From Parcubacteria group bacterium (GTDB lineage Bacteria > Patescibacteriota > Minisyncoccia > Phycocordibacterales > JABMOB01): a DNA stretch of 53,980 nt. Position 1 is the first letter of the stretch, and each line of letters begins with the position of its first letter. This document shows positions 26,788 to 37,117 of the stretch, piece by piece. The stretch spans positions 1 to 53,980 of the forward strand of contig JABMOB010000002.1 of NCBI GenBank assembly GCA_013204345.1, written 5' to 3'. A program made the position numbers and the translations under genes. Under the pieces are notes generated by a model. It was not told the origin of the DNA and searched no databases. It saw nothing but the letters and a program-made list of their open reading frames with translations.

Positions 26788-28095
26788 ATGAAAATACTAT
26801 TTGTCACAAATGACCTAATTGCCGGGAATCTTGCATATCTACTCACACAGGAGGGTCATGACGTGAAGCTTTTTGTCCAAGAAAAGGACCGACGCAAAAA
26901 TTTTGACCATATGGTCAAAAAAACCAACAACTGGAAAAGGGAGGTGAAATGGGTGGGTAAAGACGGACTTATCGTCTTTGATGATGCCGGCTACGGTAAA
27001 GACCAAGATAGGTTGCGAAAAAAAGGATACACGGTCTTTGGGGGATGTGAATTGGGAGACAAACTTGAAAACAACAGGGAGTATGGGCAAAAAATATTTG
27101 CCGAATGTGGTATGAAAACAGTAATGCTCAAGGATTTTGACAATATGGATGATGCAGTAATGTTTGTTAAGAAACACAAAAAGGCATGGGTGATCAAACA
27201 AAATGGACACGCAGCAAAGACGTTAAATTATGTCGGAGTATTTTCGGACGGACGTGATGTTATAAGTGTTCTGAAAAATTATCTGCAAAATAGATCGACA
27301 AACAGGGAGAAAATAACTTTGCAAAAGAAAGTTGCTGGTGTAGAAATCGGTGTTGGTAGATATTTCAATGGAAATGATTGGGTGGGGCCAATGGAAATGA
27401 ATATAGAATACAAGAAATTTTTCCCAGGCGACATAGGAACAACAACAAGCGAAATGGGTACACTTGCTTGGTATGATGACAACGAAAACAATAAACTATT
27501 CAAGGAAACTTTGGCCAAAATGAAACCCTACCTAAAAAAAATAAATTTTAAGGGTGATATGGAGGTGAATTGTATTGTGAACGGAAATGGGGCTTTCCCC
27601 CTAGAAGCAACGCCCAGATTTGGCTCACCGATAATCCATCTGCATAGCGAAATACACAATTCGCCTTGGGGAGAATTGCTCTACGCTATAGCATCTGGTA
27701 AACCTTACAATCTAAAATGGAAACGTGGTTATGGGATAGTGGTGCTATTGGCATTGCCACCATTTCCATACACAAAAAACATCAAAGGAAATCTGTCTTA
27801 CGGAATGAGTGTCCATTTCAAAAATATACCCAAAGAAAAAATGAAACACATACATTTTGAGGAAGTTTCAAAAAGACCTGCAGAAAATGTGAACGGGGAG
27901 ACATCTTATTACGTATCAGATAACAGGGGTTATGTTTTATACGCAACCGGAATGGGCAAAACTGTAGAACAAGCAAGCAAGAATACTTATAGATTAGTGG
28001 AAAAAATTATTCTTCCCAAAACATTTTACAGAAATGATATCGGAGAATCTTTCAAAACAGATCAAAAAAAGCTCAAAAAATTGGGATACCTATAA
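26788..28095 (+). CDS. ATP-grasp enzyme (PurD-like)
   Basis: KILFVTNDLIAGNLAYLLTQEGHDVKLFV ... GMKTVMLKDF ... WVIKQNGHAAKTLNYVG ... ATPRFGSPIIHLHSEI. Confidence 0.75.
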   Translation: MKILFVTNDLIAGNLAYLLTQEGHDVKLFVQEKDRRKNFDHMVKKTNNWKREVKWVGKDGLIVFDDAGYGKDQDRLRKKGYTVFGGCELGDKLENNREYGQKIFAECGMKTVMLKDFDNMDDAVMFVKKHKKAWVIKQNGHAAKTLNYVGVFSDGRDVISVLKNYLQNRSTNREKITLQKKVAGVEIGVGRYFNGNDWVGPMEMNIEYKKFFPGDIGTTTSEMGTLAWYDDNENNKLFKETLAKMKPYLKKINFKGDMEVNCIVNGNGAFPLEATPRFGSPIIHLHSEIHNSPWGELLYAIASGKPYNLKWKRGYGIVVLLALPPFPYTKNIKGNLSYGMSVHFKNIPKEKMKHIHFEEVSKRPAENVNGETSYYVSDNRGYVLYATGMGKTVEQASKNTYRLVEKIILPKTFYRNDIGESFKTDQKKLKKLGYL

Positions 28096-28113
28096 ATGCC
28101 GAAAACAAATCGT

Positions 28114-28560
28114 TTAATAGATATTCTTGGGAGGATATTTTAGTCCCCTTTTTATAAAGTTGGTCTCAACTTCTTGTAAATCGAATTTTTGTTTGAAATA
28201 GTTTGTGATAAAATCTTTATCCAAACCGTTTTTACAAGTATAAACGTCAATACTTACAAAACCTCTCTTTGGAAAAGTATGGATACTAATGTGACTTTCA
28301 TCAATAATAACCACACCCGTATATCCACCAGGGTCTTTTTTGCCATTATCTTCGGCCCGATAAACTTCCGGATCAGAAAGTTTTTTCATCCCCAACAGAC
28401 CAGGTAACTCTTCCAAACATTTTCTAACAAGTTGTTTGTCGTCAAGTAAACCTTCGTTTCCACCATAACCGTCTAGGGTGATATGTTCACCAAAATGCTC
28501 ATTCATAATTTTCATTATATCACTTTCTGGTATATTGCAAATAATTATATTAATGGACAC
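28114..28560 (-). CDS. S-adenosylmethionine decarboxylase-family proenzyme (start may be at 28515)
   Basis: VVIIDESHISIHTFPKRGFVSIDVYTC, the pyruvoyl-enzyme self-cleavage region. Confidence 0.88.
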   Translation of the reverse strand: MSINIIICNIPESDIMKIMNEHFGEHITLDGYGGNEGLLDDKQLVRKCLEELPGLLGMKKLSDPEVYRAEDNGKKDPGGYTGVVIIDESHISIHTFPKRGFVSIDVYTCKNGLDKDFITNYFKQKFDLQEVETNFIKRGLKYPPKNIY

Positions 28561-28565
28561 AAAAA

Positions 28566-28602
28566 AAGAGCTTGTGGATGTAAATCACACAAGCCCTTTG
28601 AC
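28566..28602 (-). terminator. terminator for the 28585 ORF
   Basis: GGGCTTGTG-tgatttacatc-CACAAGCTC-TTTTTTT on minus strand. Confidence 0.7.
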
Positions 28603-29091
28603 GATATTCCAGAGCCAACTTATGGCATTCATGCCGGTGAAAAGTACAAATACCCACCAGAGATTACCAACAAACACACTGCCAAGAAAGATCTTCCAAT
28701 CTCGACGACTGAGCCCGTTGTAACTGCCCTTTCGCATGTACACAGTTACAATGAACGGGTCGAATTTGATGGACAGGAGAATCATTGCGATGGGATCACT
28801 TTTGGTGAGAACCCACGCGATAATCCGGCGCATCCTACCACCCTTCGACTCTTTGAGAAGCTTCAGGGTCTCAATGCCTAGCCAGTCCTGTTTGGACCAG
28901 TCGTAAAACAGAATGGTGAGGTAACAAAGCACCAAAGAAATCAGCATCACAGCGACCGAACCCCACACTAACCCTCCGTAATAAAGAGCGAGAGGATCTA
29001 CAAAAAAATCAATCCCCCAGACCATCAGTTGGTTGGCAAGGAGGCCAACCCCAATAATTCCAATACGAGCCTTGACTGATTTAGAATCCAA
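28585..29091 (-). CDS. hypothetical multi-TM protein (TTG start)
   Basis: Hydrophobic helices; GGAGGTGACTC SD before TTG. Confidence 0.6.
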   Translation of the reverse strand: MDSKSVKARIGIIGVGLLANQLMVWGIDFFVDPLALYYGGLVWGSVAVMLISLVLCYLTILFYDWSKQDWLGIETLKLLKESKGGRMRRIIAWVLTKSDPIAMILLSIKFDPFIVTVYMRKGSYNGLSRRDWKIFLGSVFVGNLWWVFVLFTGMNAISWLWNIVKGLV

Positions 29092-29212
29092 GAGTCACCT
29101 CCTTTCTTTGTTTGATTAGTTGGTTGAAATTGCCTGAAACGGCTTCAAAGGACACGAAAATCACACTGACTTTCTACTTTTTATTCTATACTATTTCCCC
29201 CAAAAAGTCAAG
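29092..29212 (-). promoter_or_regulatory. promoter plus structured leader, copy 1
   Basis: TTGACT-N17-TAGAAT, conserved hairpin region CAGTGTGATTTTC, AACAAAGAAAGGAGG; homologous to 35351-35470. Confidence 0.75.
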
Positions 29213-29285
29213 TGCTATCGGGTTGAATCTATTTTTTAGATTTTCTCACATTTCTAAATACTTATTTGTATATATCTCAAGGTGG

Positions 29286-29894
29286 CTAGTCTTTAAACTT
29301 AAACTGAAAGAAAAATTCTTCCTTTTCAGACAAAATCTTTACGATAGACTCAAAATATTCCGCAATCAGAGGATGAGAAACCACCTTATCTTTCTTGTTT
29401 TCAATTATCTCCAAAAGCGATAGATCATTTTTTTCCCACGAGTAACCATCATCCAGATAGATGTTTAATATTGGTAGTAATTTGTCTAATGCATAAACAA
29501 AATTTGCTTCAGGCGATTCCCTTCTCTCATAAATTTCTATGAGAGAATAGATCTCTCTATTTTCAGAAAATTCTTTTTTCAATGTCTCAAGGGCTGTCTT
29601 CTCACCCTTTTTCTTATTTTTATGTTCTGAAGAAAAGGAAGAGAAATCACCTGTATATCTCTCCAATAAATCATGTACTAAAGAAAACTTAACTACGACA
29701 GAAATATCTAAATCAAGCTTTTCTTTCTCTATAACCATCCACGCAACCAAAGCAAGCTGAAAACTGTGCTCGGAGTCATTTTCTTGCCGTTGACCGTTTC
29801 TCCTCCACACTTGACGTTTTATATTTTCAAATGATCTAGTAAAGGATACTGAGTTTAATAAGTAAGTTAATTTCATTAAGTTGTATTTTAACAC
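29286..29894 (-). CDS. HD-domain phosphohydrolase
   Basis: NDSEHSFQLALVAWMV ... VKFSLVHDLLERYTGD. Confidence 0.8.
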   Translation of the reverse strand: MLKYNLMKLTYLLNSVSFTRSFENIKRQVWRRNGQRQENDSEHSFQLALVAWMVIEKEKLDLDISVVVKFSLVHDLLERYTGDFSSFSSEHKNKKKGEKTALETLKKEFSENREIYSLIEIYERRESPEANFVYALDKLLPILNIYLDDGYSWEKNDLSLLEIIENKKDKVVSHPLIAEYFESIVKILSEKEEFFFQFKFKD

Positions 29895-29924
29895 AAAACT
29901 ATGCGATAGTTATGACACCAAACT

Positions 29925-30707
29925 ATGAACGGATTTATATTCAAAAGCAACAAAAAAGATAGATCTGTTAAAATAGACGCCAAGCGTGGATCTGTGATCA
30001 AAATGATTTTAGATCCCCGTGTTCTAAAAAAAGAATATTCCGTCCAACGTTTTTTGGGCGATGCAGGTATCGCACCCAAGGTAAGGACACTATCAACTGA
30101 AAAAAGGTTTTTTGAGCAAATTTTTACAAAGCAAAAAACAAAGAACCTCGAACTGACCAATGAAAACATTAAGGCTCTTGCGCTGCTACTGAAAAAACTC
30201 CATTCAACAAAGATTCCTCGAAGTATTTTAGAATATGTTAATAATCCTTTTTTGAATCGAAACCTGTATAATCCCCTATTGGTGTGTGAAAAAATGTTAG
30301 AGAATAATAATTGCTTACAGAAAAATAGAGAGCTTTTACAGAAAAAAATGAATACCTACTTACAGATACTGAAAAAAACTTCTTACAAAGTAGGTCTCAT
30401 ACACGGCGATCTAAGGAAAGAGAACATCCTTTTGTTTGATCAAAATATTTTGCTAGTTGACTGGGAAGATTGTCGCATTGATATAACAAGTTGCGATGTT
30501 TCTCAGCTATTTTACCTGCTTGATTTTGACAATACTCAAGAGAATATTTTTTTAAAATATTACAATGAAAAATATATAACCAAAGATATCCTCACAATGC
30601 ACAAGGTCCTCTTAATCGTGTATGAGATTATATATCAAAAAGTTGTTAACGGTGTAGATGATATAGGTCGCATACACAAACTCCAAAAAGTCTTGGATCA
30701 AGCCTAA
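29925..30707 (+). CDS. aminoglycoside-phosphotransferase-family kinase
   Basis: VGLIHGDLRKENILLFDQNILLVDWEDCRI. Confidence 0.85.
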   Translation: MNGFIFKSNKKDRSVKIDAKRGSVIKMILDPRVLKKEYSVQRFLGDAGIAPKVRTLSTEKRFFEQIFTKQKTKNLELTNENIKALALLLKKLHSTKIPRSILEYVNNPFLNRNLYNPLLVCEKMLENNNCLQKNRELLQKKMNTYLQILKKTSYKVGLIHGDLRKENILLFDQNILLVDWEDCRIDITSCDVSQLFYLLDFDNTQENIFLKYYNEKYITKDILTMHKVLLIVYEIIYQKVVNGVDDIGRIHKLQKVLDQA

Positions 30708-31333
30708 TTAAGATATTTTTTCAATATATTGAGAAGTGAAGACGGACTATCCACAAGTTCTATCTTAAATCCCAATTTTTTATAAACACCAGTTTTATCG
30801 TCACAGTCATCCAACAACACTACGTCTTTATAGGTTAAGCTATTCTTTTTAAGATAATCGTCAAAAAAAGGAATGGCGTTCTGCTCGGTTTGATATTTTA
30901 CCACTTGAAGTTCATTGGAGACAAGAAAGTTATCGAAATAATTTTCAAGACCCAACGAAGAAACAGTAAACCTTCTAAAGGTATCCATATTATCAGTTGC
31001 TATAACAACACTTACCCCCATGTCTCTTATCTCCTGCACAACAGGAAGAACACGATCATTTGCAAGCCTCATATTCATACAACTTTCCTTGAGAGTACTG
31101 AGGATAATCTCATATTTAATTCCCGTTGCAAATGATATCTTTTTACATATATCCTCTGATGAGAACTTGCCAAGCATCCAATCCTTAGAAAGATTTGGAT
31201 TTTCTAAAAAAATATACTTGGTTATTTCCTTATGGTAACAATTATATGGATGATTTGGCACAAATAATTGACTCCAAAAAAGAGAATCAGATAACGTATT
31301 AAACCAGTCAATAAAAATTGTTTTGTACCCCAT
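30704..31333 (-). CDS. HAD-like hydrolase
   Basis: TIFIDWFNTLSDS ... VVIATDNMDTF ... DVVLLDDCDDKTGVYKKLGF. Confidence 0.7.
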   Translation of the reverse strand: MGYKTIFIDWFNTLSDSLFWSQLFVPNHPYNCYHKEITKYIFLENPNLSKDWMLGKFSSEDICKKISFATGIKYEIILSTLKESCMNMRLANDRVLPVVQEIRDMGVSVVIATDNMDTFRRFTVSSLGLENYFDNFLVSNELQVVKYQTEQNAIPFFDDYLKKNSLTYKDVVLLDDCDDKTGVYKKLGFKIELVDSPSSLLNILKKYLN

Positions 31334-31390
31334 CTTTTACTTATTAGATTAATTATAGCATACTATGAACATACCAAGCTAATATAGAAA

Positions 31391-32089
31391 ATGTCTATAA
31401 AAAACAAAATTGTATGTTTTTCTCCTCATCCAGATGACGAACTTCTGGGTTGTGGGGGAAGTATCATAAAAGCCATAGAAAAAGGTGCTGATGTTCATAT
31501 CTGCTATATGTCATACGGTGAAACTGGTAGTCCTAAACACAACTTTGAAGACCTCGGAAAAATCAGAAAAAATGAGGCATTGAAAGTTTGTAATTTTATT
31601 GGAATCCCAACAAAGAATATACATTTTCTTAAAATCCCCGATAATCAGATAGAAGCAAGCGACTTTGGGAACTTTACACATATTATGAAAATAGTGCGAG
31701 AAGTAAAACCCAATATTGTATACCTGCCTCATATCAATGAGCAATCACACGACCATGAACAAGCGCACAAACTTGTTATGAGATTGGATATGGCAGCCAG
31801 TAATAATTTTTTTGAATTCGGAAAATCGGCGTGGTGGGTTGAAACCGTACTTGCCTACGAAGTCTGGACCCCAATGGAGAAGTATCAGTACTCGGAGGAT
31901 ATATCAAAATATCTTGATAAGAAAATAGAAGCTTTAAAAATGTATGAGTCCCAGACAAAAGAACAAGGGAATGTGTCAGATTTTATAAGCAATAAAGCAA
32001 AGTGCCTTCCTGGATATAGAGCGGCAATGACTATTGGCGAATATCGGGAAATGTTTCAGGTTTTAAGAATGCCTACCTTGTATGAATAG
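31391..32089 (+). CDS. PIG-L family deacetylase
   Basis: VCFSPHPDDELLGCGGSIIKAIEKGADVHICYMSYGE ... HINEQSHDHEQAH. Confidence 0.92.
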   Translation: MSIKNKIVCFSPHPDDELLGCGGSIIKAIEKGADVHICYMSYGETGSPKHNFEDLGKIRKNEALKVCNFIGIPTKNIHFLKIPDNQIEASDFGNFTHIMKIVREVKPNIVYLPHINEQSHDHEQAHKLVMRLDMAASNNFFEFGKSAWWVETVLAYEVWTPMEKYQYSEDISKYLDKKIEALKMYESQTKEQGNVSDFISNKAKCLPGYRAAMTIGEYREMFQVLRMPTLYE

Positions 32090-33356
32090 CGACCATATAT
32101 CAAGAAGTAAATTAAATAAATTCCTTAAACCCATTAATTTTGCTGGATACGAACGTGAAATGGAATCGATGCCAAAATCTAGTTTTTTGTTTGTTACATA
32201 TAATAGGTGTCCATACAAAAATTTTGATAGAAATCCTTTAGTTTGGGCATTCCAAAGTTTAATAAACAACCGACGTTATGAAATTAATGATTATGTTGTT
32301 ATTGATGATTGTTCTACTGATTATACGAGAGATTGTATACGATGGTTATCCAAAAAATACGATATAAAAATCAGATATTTCAAAAATCGTAGAAAAAAAG
32401 AATATTCCCATAACAGGCGTATGGGAATCTACAAAACAAAAAATAATTTAGTCTTCATGGGAGATGATGATTGTATATACGCTCCTGAATTTCTTGCTGG
32501 TAGTATGTTGACTCATTATCTACTAGAAAAAAATCTTGGTAAATCAAAAATCGCTGTCATTAATCTTCCTGCTTACGAAAAAAGCATTTACCCAAAGAAA
32601 AGTGTACAATTAGCTGACATTGGAAAGGTTTTTCTTAAAAAAACCTACTTCCGGCATGAATTTGATAAATTCCCAAAGGAATATTTAAGACACCCTCGAT
32701 ATATCAACAAAAAAGGTGACATTCTTGAACCGATAGAAGTAGATACATTCAAAGGGGTTAACTTATGCAACAAAACACTCATTCTTAATTGTGGTAACTA
32801 TATGGATTTATCGGAATGGAACTATGGATACTCGGAGCACATCGAATTATCCAGAAGAATAAACACAATGGGTTACCTTATATTTCATCAACCAGACCCA
32901 AGAATAAGTTGCATTCACTTACAATTTGGCAAAAAACAAACAAAAGACATTCTTAATAGTAGATTAAGAAATAAGAAAATCCTAGGGCTCAAATATTCTT
33001 TAGGAAAAATGGTAGATTTATCAGAAATAAACAATTTAAATACCGGCGCAAGAGATTCAGTTGAAATATTTCACTTTGTTGAGATTGGTAGTTTTTTCTC
33101 TTTTTACCTTAAAATATCAACATCTCTGGGTTTAAAATTTGCAATCAATCAATATAAATTTTTTGTACTGCAAGAAAAAGTATACCCATTCATACCTAAA
33201 TTTAATTATCTATCAAAAGAAAAACGGAAAGACATATTTTACAAAGCAATCCAAAAAGGGCTAGAGGTTAGTAAAAAACAAAGTAACAAAAAATTCAACG
33301 GAATATATAAAAAAATAATAAAAGAAACACAAAAATTATGTACTACGTTTTCATAG
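32082..33356 (+). CDS. glycosyltransferase family 2-like
   Basis: LFVTYNRCPYK ... VVIDDCSTDYTRDCIRWLSK ... NNLVFMGDDDCIYAPEFL. Confidence 0.82.
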   Translation: MNSDHISRSKLNKFLKPINFAGYEREMESMPKSSFLFVTYNRCPYKNFDRNPLVWAFQSLINNRRYEINDYVVIDDCSTDYTRDCIRWLSKKYDIKIRYFKNRRKKEYSHNRRMGIYKTKNNLVFMGDDDCIYAPEFLAGSMLTHYLLEKNLGKSKIAVINLPAYEKSIYPKKSVQLADIGKVFLKKTYFRHEFDKFPKEYLRHPRYINKKGDILEPIEVDTFKGVNLCNKTLILNCGNYMDLSEWNYGYSEHIELSRRINTMGYLIFHQPDPRISCIHLQFGKKQTKDILNSRLRNKKILGLKYSLGKMVDLSEINNLNTGARDSVEIFHFVEIGSFFSFYLKISTSLGLKFAINQYKFFVLQEKVYPFIPKFNYLSKEKRKDIFYKAIQKGLEVSKKQSNKKFNGIYKKIIKETQKLCTTFS

Positions 33357-34699
33357 TTACCATATTACTTTTATTTTTTCGGACAGTGTACTCCACACTT
33401 CAATTACTGACTTCAATCTACTGGCTTGAAAAAAATAGACATAAGGATATATCAATACCAAATGAAGATATTCAGTTTTTCATCTTAATCCCGGTTTTAA
33501 GAGAGCAAAAAATATTAGAAAATACTGTAAATAATTTTCTGAAACTTGATTACAAAAAAACTAAGATAACTATTTTTTTAATTTCTACAGAAAAAGAAAA
33601 TCTTGACGCTCATGGCAAAAAATATTTCGGTTATACAACAATGGATTTAATAAAGAAAATAAAGAACCAAACAAACGCTATCCACAAAAAACAAATCATC
33701 AAACATATTCATTATCCACATACTACCGGCAAGATGGTAGACCAGTTAAATTTTGCTCTGGAACAAATAAACGAAACAACAAAAAAAAGGGAGGGGGTAT
33801 TTTTTGCTATTTATAATGCAGACTCAAAACCACACATTGATTCGTTTAATAAAGTTTCCGCACTTGCCCGCAACAAAAAAATAAGAGTATTTCAACAATC
33901 CTCTCTCTTTTTGAGTAATTTTTCAGACATGGAAAAAGAAAGTTGGCTGTCAGAAAAATATCTAAAAACCAATGCTGTTCTGCATAGCCGCTGGACATTG
34001 GCACATGAGATCCCGAGAATGTTACGTCAATCTTTTTTTCTTAATACATACAAAAAAAGATTTTTTCTATCTCACTGTGTTGGACATGGACTTTTTTTAC
34101 GAGCAGATTTAGTTACTGATATAGGTAAAATCCCAGATACAACAATGACCGAGGACTTGTTTCTTGGATATAATCTTTCGTTATTAGGTGAATCAATTAA
34201 CCCCGTACCTGTTCTAGAAAACGCAGAGGCCCCGAATAATTTTATCGGTGCGCTCAAGCAAAAATATGTTTGGTTCTTTGGTCCGTTAGATCATTTTAAC
34301 TATGAAAGATTTTTTAAACTTAAATATGGAACTAAAGTAAATTCGATATTAATAAAATGGTTCACATTACAAGGAATCCTACCAGCAATTGCATGGCTTT
34401 TGATGGGGTGGGTACTTATTGCCGTACTAATCTACCCAATAGTACTGGGTGATCATTGGTTGTTATTAGTGAGTATGCTAATAATTATACTCTACGGACC
34501 AATTGGATATTTATTAGTTATGATATACGCAAAAAAAATCGGACTTCTCGACGCACGGATAAGTGACTATTTTTGGATACCAGTATTTATCATACCAACT
34601 GTTTTTTTACACAGCTTACCACCAATCTATAGTATTTTTAGTAAGTCTAGAAAGTTTTTTACTGGAAAAGATCCAGACAAACCTAAAACAGAAAGATGA
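33338..34699 (+). CDS. membrane glycosyltransferase family 2-like
   Basis: IQFFILIPVLREQKILENTVNNFL ... IYNADSKPHIDSF; C-terminal TM helices. Confidence 0.8.
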   Translation: MYYVFIVTILLLFFRTVYSTLQLLTSIYWLEKNRHKDISIPNEDIQFFILIPVLREQKILENTVNNFLKLDYKKTKITIFLISTEKENLDAHGKKYFGYTTMDLIKKIKNQTNAIHKKQIIKHIHYPHTTGKMVDQLNFALEQINETTKKREGVFFAIYNADSKPHIDSFNKVSALARNKKIRVFQQSSLFLSNFSDMEKESWLSEKYLKTNAVLHSRWTLAHEIPRMLRQSFFLNTYKKRFFLSHCVGHGLFLRADLVTDIGKIPDTTMTEDLFLGYNLSLLGESINPVPVLENAEAPNNFIGALKQKYVWFFGPLDHFNYERFFKLKYGTKVNSILIKWFTLQGILPAIAWLLMGWVLIAVLIYPIVLGDHWLLLVSMLIIILYGPIGYLLVMIYAKKIGLLDARISDYFWIPVFIIPTVFLHSLPPIYSIFSKSRKFFTGKDPDKPKTER

Positions 34700-34741
34700 A
34701 CAGATAATAAAAATAGAAGGAGATTTTTTAAAATACCCCTT

Positions 34742-35350
34742 CTACTGTAGCTTGCCAAATCGTCGGATAATTGCCAAAATTTCTTCCTGAACAATGTCAG
34801 ACTCGGTATTTGCATCAACTCTTACGAATTGGTGACTTTTTGTGGCTTCGTTTCGGAAGAAATCCGTTAAATACGTATTAAATATCCGATCGTAAAAATG
34901 TGGTAAAAATCTATCCCTAAAATGAGCGATGCGTTTCTCAAGTTCTACCTGGGATACATCCATAAACACAGTAATGTCAGGTTCAATTTTATGGAAAGAC
35001 AACCATAGTCTCTCGACATCTTTGTAGACGGCGAGGCCTGTAATGTGTTGCGCTGCGAACTCAAAACCAAGGCAACTTAGATAAGTACGATCAACCAGAA
35101 CGATTCCTTCTTGATCGTACCGATCATTTTCAAGATCAACCAAGCGCCGTTTTTCAATATCTATAAAAAATTTTGCTGCCTCCAAGTTTTCCACACATGA
35201 ACGTGGTGGAAAACTTGGGGGAAAAAGATTCAGTAATTTGACATAATAACCATACTCATTCACAATTCTAGCCTTCAAAAGATACGACAAACGGTGGATC
35301 ATTGTTGTTTTTCCAGCACACACAAGACCATCAAATCCAATTATAAACAC
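34742..35350 (-). CDS. thymidylate-kinase/deoxynucleoside-kinase-like P-loop protein (GTG start at 35350 preferred)
   Basis: VFIIGFDGLVCAGKTTMIHRLSYLL ... IVLVDRTYLS; SD AAAGGAGGTTTCT before GTG. Confidence 0.75.
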   Translation of the reverse strand: MFIIGFDGLVCAGKTTMIHRLSYLLKARIVNEYGYYVKLLNLFPPSFPPRSCVENLEAAKFFIDIEKRRLVDLENDRYDQEGIVLVDRTYLSCLGFEFAAQHITGLAVYKDVERLWLSFHKIEPDITVFMDVSQVELEKRIAHFRDRFLPHFYDRIFNTYLTDFFRNEATKSHQFVRVDANTESDIVQEEILAIIRRFGKLQ

Positions 35351-35470
35351 AGAAACCTCCTTTCTTTGTTTGGTTGAAATTGCTCGAAACGTCGGGAATA
35401 GATTCAAAGAGCCTGAAAATCACACTGATTTTCTACTCCTTATTCTATACTATTTTCCCCCCAAAGTCAA
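35351..35470 (-). promoter_or_regulatory. promoter plus structured leader, copy 2
   Basis: TTGACT-N17-TAGAAT, GAAAATCAGTGTGATTTTC hairpin, AACAAAGAAAGGAGG. Confidence 0.75.
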
Positions 35471-35750
35471 TGGTTTGAGAAATGGCCTATTTATTGATTA
35501 CCCCACCCAATCCGTTATGATACAGATATTTGAAAATCAAATACTTATCAAAGTGATTCAAAAAACTCAAAATGAGTGGTAGTATAAGTGCAACAAAAAA
35601 GCAGTTCATGGTTGGTTAAATAAACTACCCTGTGACAAAGACAGCAGGGAAACGAGTTATACCACAAAGTTGTTGGTAAGGGCATGTTTTTTATAAAGTT
35701 TCTGGCCTTAAGTATTTCCGTAAAAGAACCGAAGGTGGTAAAATAAAAAA

Positions 35751-36221
35751 ATGACAAAGAAATTTACTGACGAAGAATACGCCGCAATACTTCCCAAAAA
35801 ACAAGTTGGAACGGCAGTTTTGTTTTTTAACACAAAAGGAGAATTGCTTATTCTAAAACCAGATTACAAAGACGGATGGCTTGTCCCAGGAGGATCAACC
35901 GATAATGATGAATCCCCCCTCCACTCGGCTATTCGAGAAACAAAAGAAGAGATTGGGCTCGATATTACCGAATTACAATTAGTAGGGATATACTATGGGC
36001 CTAGAAAGGGAGTTTTTACAGACTCTCTAAAATTTATTTTTTCAGGAGGCACTATTACTGATAACCAAATAATGCAAATAAAATTACAAATAGAAGAATT
36101 GGAAGAATACATTTTTGTTTCTCCAGAAAAGGCAATACCCCTATTGTCTCCGAGCTTACAGAAAAGCATACCCGCATGCTTAGAAGCCCTAAAAAACAAT
36201 ACCGTTGCGTATATTGAATAA
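35751..36221 (+). CDS. NUDIX hydrolase
   Basis: GWLVPGGSTDNDESPLHSAIRETKEEIGLD. Confidence 0.9.
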   Translation: MTKKFTDEEYAAILPKKQVGTAVLFFNTKGELLILKPDYKDGWLVPGGSTDNDESPLHSAIRETKEEIGLDITELQLVGIYYGPRKGVFTDSLKFIFSGGTITDNQIMQIKLQIEELEEYIFVSPEKAIPLLSPSLQKSIPACLEALKNNTVAYIE

Positions 36222-36493
36222 AAAAAATCGGAATCCCCTGCTGGTGCAAACATCGCAATACGTTTTTGGAAAGATTATTCTCATTTTTATAATTTTTACC
36301 TGAAAATCAATAACGAAGCGGAGCGAGTAGCTTTTAGGCTATTTTTGGTTTAATATAGATAACAACATGATAACCTCAAAAACTATCACTACTTGGTCCA
36401 GTTTTATTTAAAACGAACACACTGTTTCGTTTAGTTTGATTTACGTTAATTAGAAGAAGAAAGTCTCATAACTCAACCCAAAGGAGATCTCTC

Positions 36494-37102
36494 GTGACTT
36501 ACTGTGCTGTCGGAAACCGCTGTGCTGTTGATTTTACAGATTTACAACTCACAATCCCCCCAGATAAATGTCTAGAAATTCTTAGGCAAAAAGGGTTTCG
36601 AGAGATTAAAGTTAATCTCGTAGAACTCGCCCGTAAATGTGTCAGCGTTTCAAAATATCGGCGAGGTGCCAGACTGGATGAATCACCACAAGTGTTTGAT
36701 TGCTCAAGTTTTATAAAGTGGCTTTACGGCCAAAAAGGCATCTGGTTGCCACGCCGTGGGATACAACAAAGAGAGTTTGGCGTTCCGGTAAACCGCGAGA
36801 AAATTAAGGCTGAAGACCTTGTATTTGTCTCTGGTTATATTGATTACTACTCCACAAACCCTAAGGACGGTGTCGGGCATATCGGTATAGCTACTGGTGA
36901 CGGGACAATTATTCACGCCGCCAACAGCAAGTTGGGTGTAATCGAAAGTTCTTTCGAAGATTTTGTGAGCAAGGGGTTTAGAGGAATAAGACGAATTGTC
37001 CCAGATGGACACCTTGTCCATACACTCATTACCCCAGACGAACGCGGAGTAGAATGGTCTGACGATATTCGCTGGATTATTCTCCAAGAACCGCGAAAAT
37101 AG
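36494..37102 (+). CDS. NlpC/P60 family peptidase (GTG start)
   Basis: PQVFDCSSFIKWLYGQKGIWLPRRGIQQ ... GVGHIGIATGDGTIIHAANSKLG. Confidence 0.85.
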   Translation: MTYCAVGNRCAVDFTDLQLTIPPDKCLEILRQKGFREIKVNLVELARKCVSVSKYRRGARLDESPQVFDCSSFIKWLYGQKGIWLPRRGIQQREFGVPVNREKIKAEDLVFVSGYIDYYSTNPKDGVGHIGIATGDGTIIHAANSKLGVIESSFEDFVSKGFRGIRRIVPDGHLVHTLITPDERGVEWSDDIRWIILQEPRK

Positions 37103-37117
37103 TTCTTTGCATCAAAA

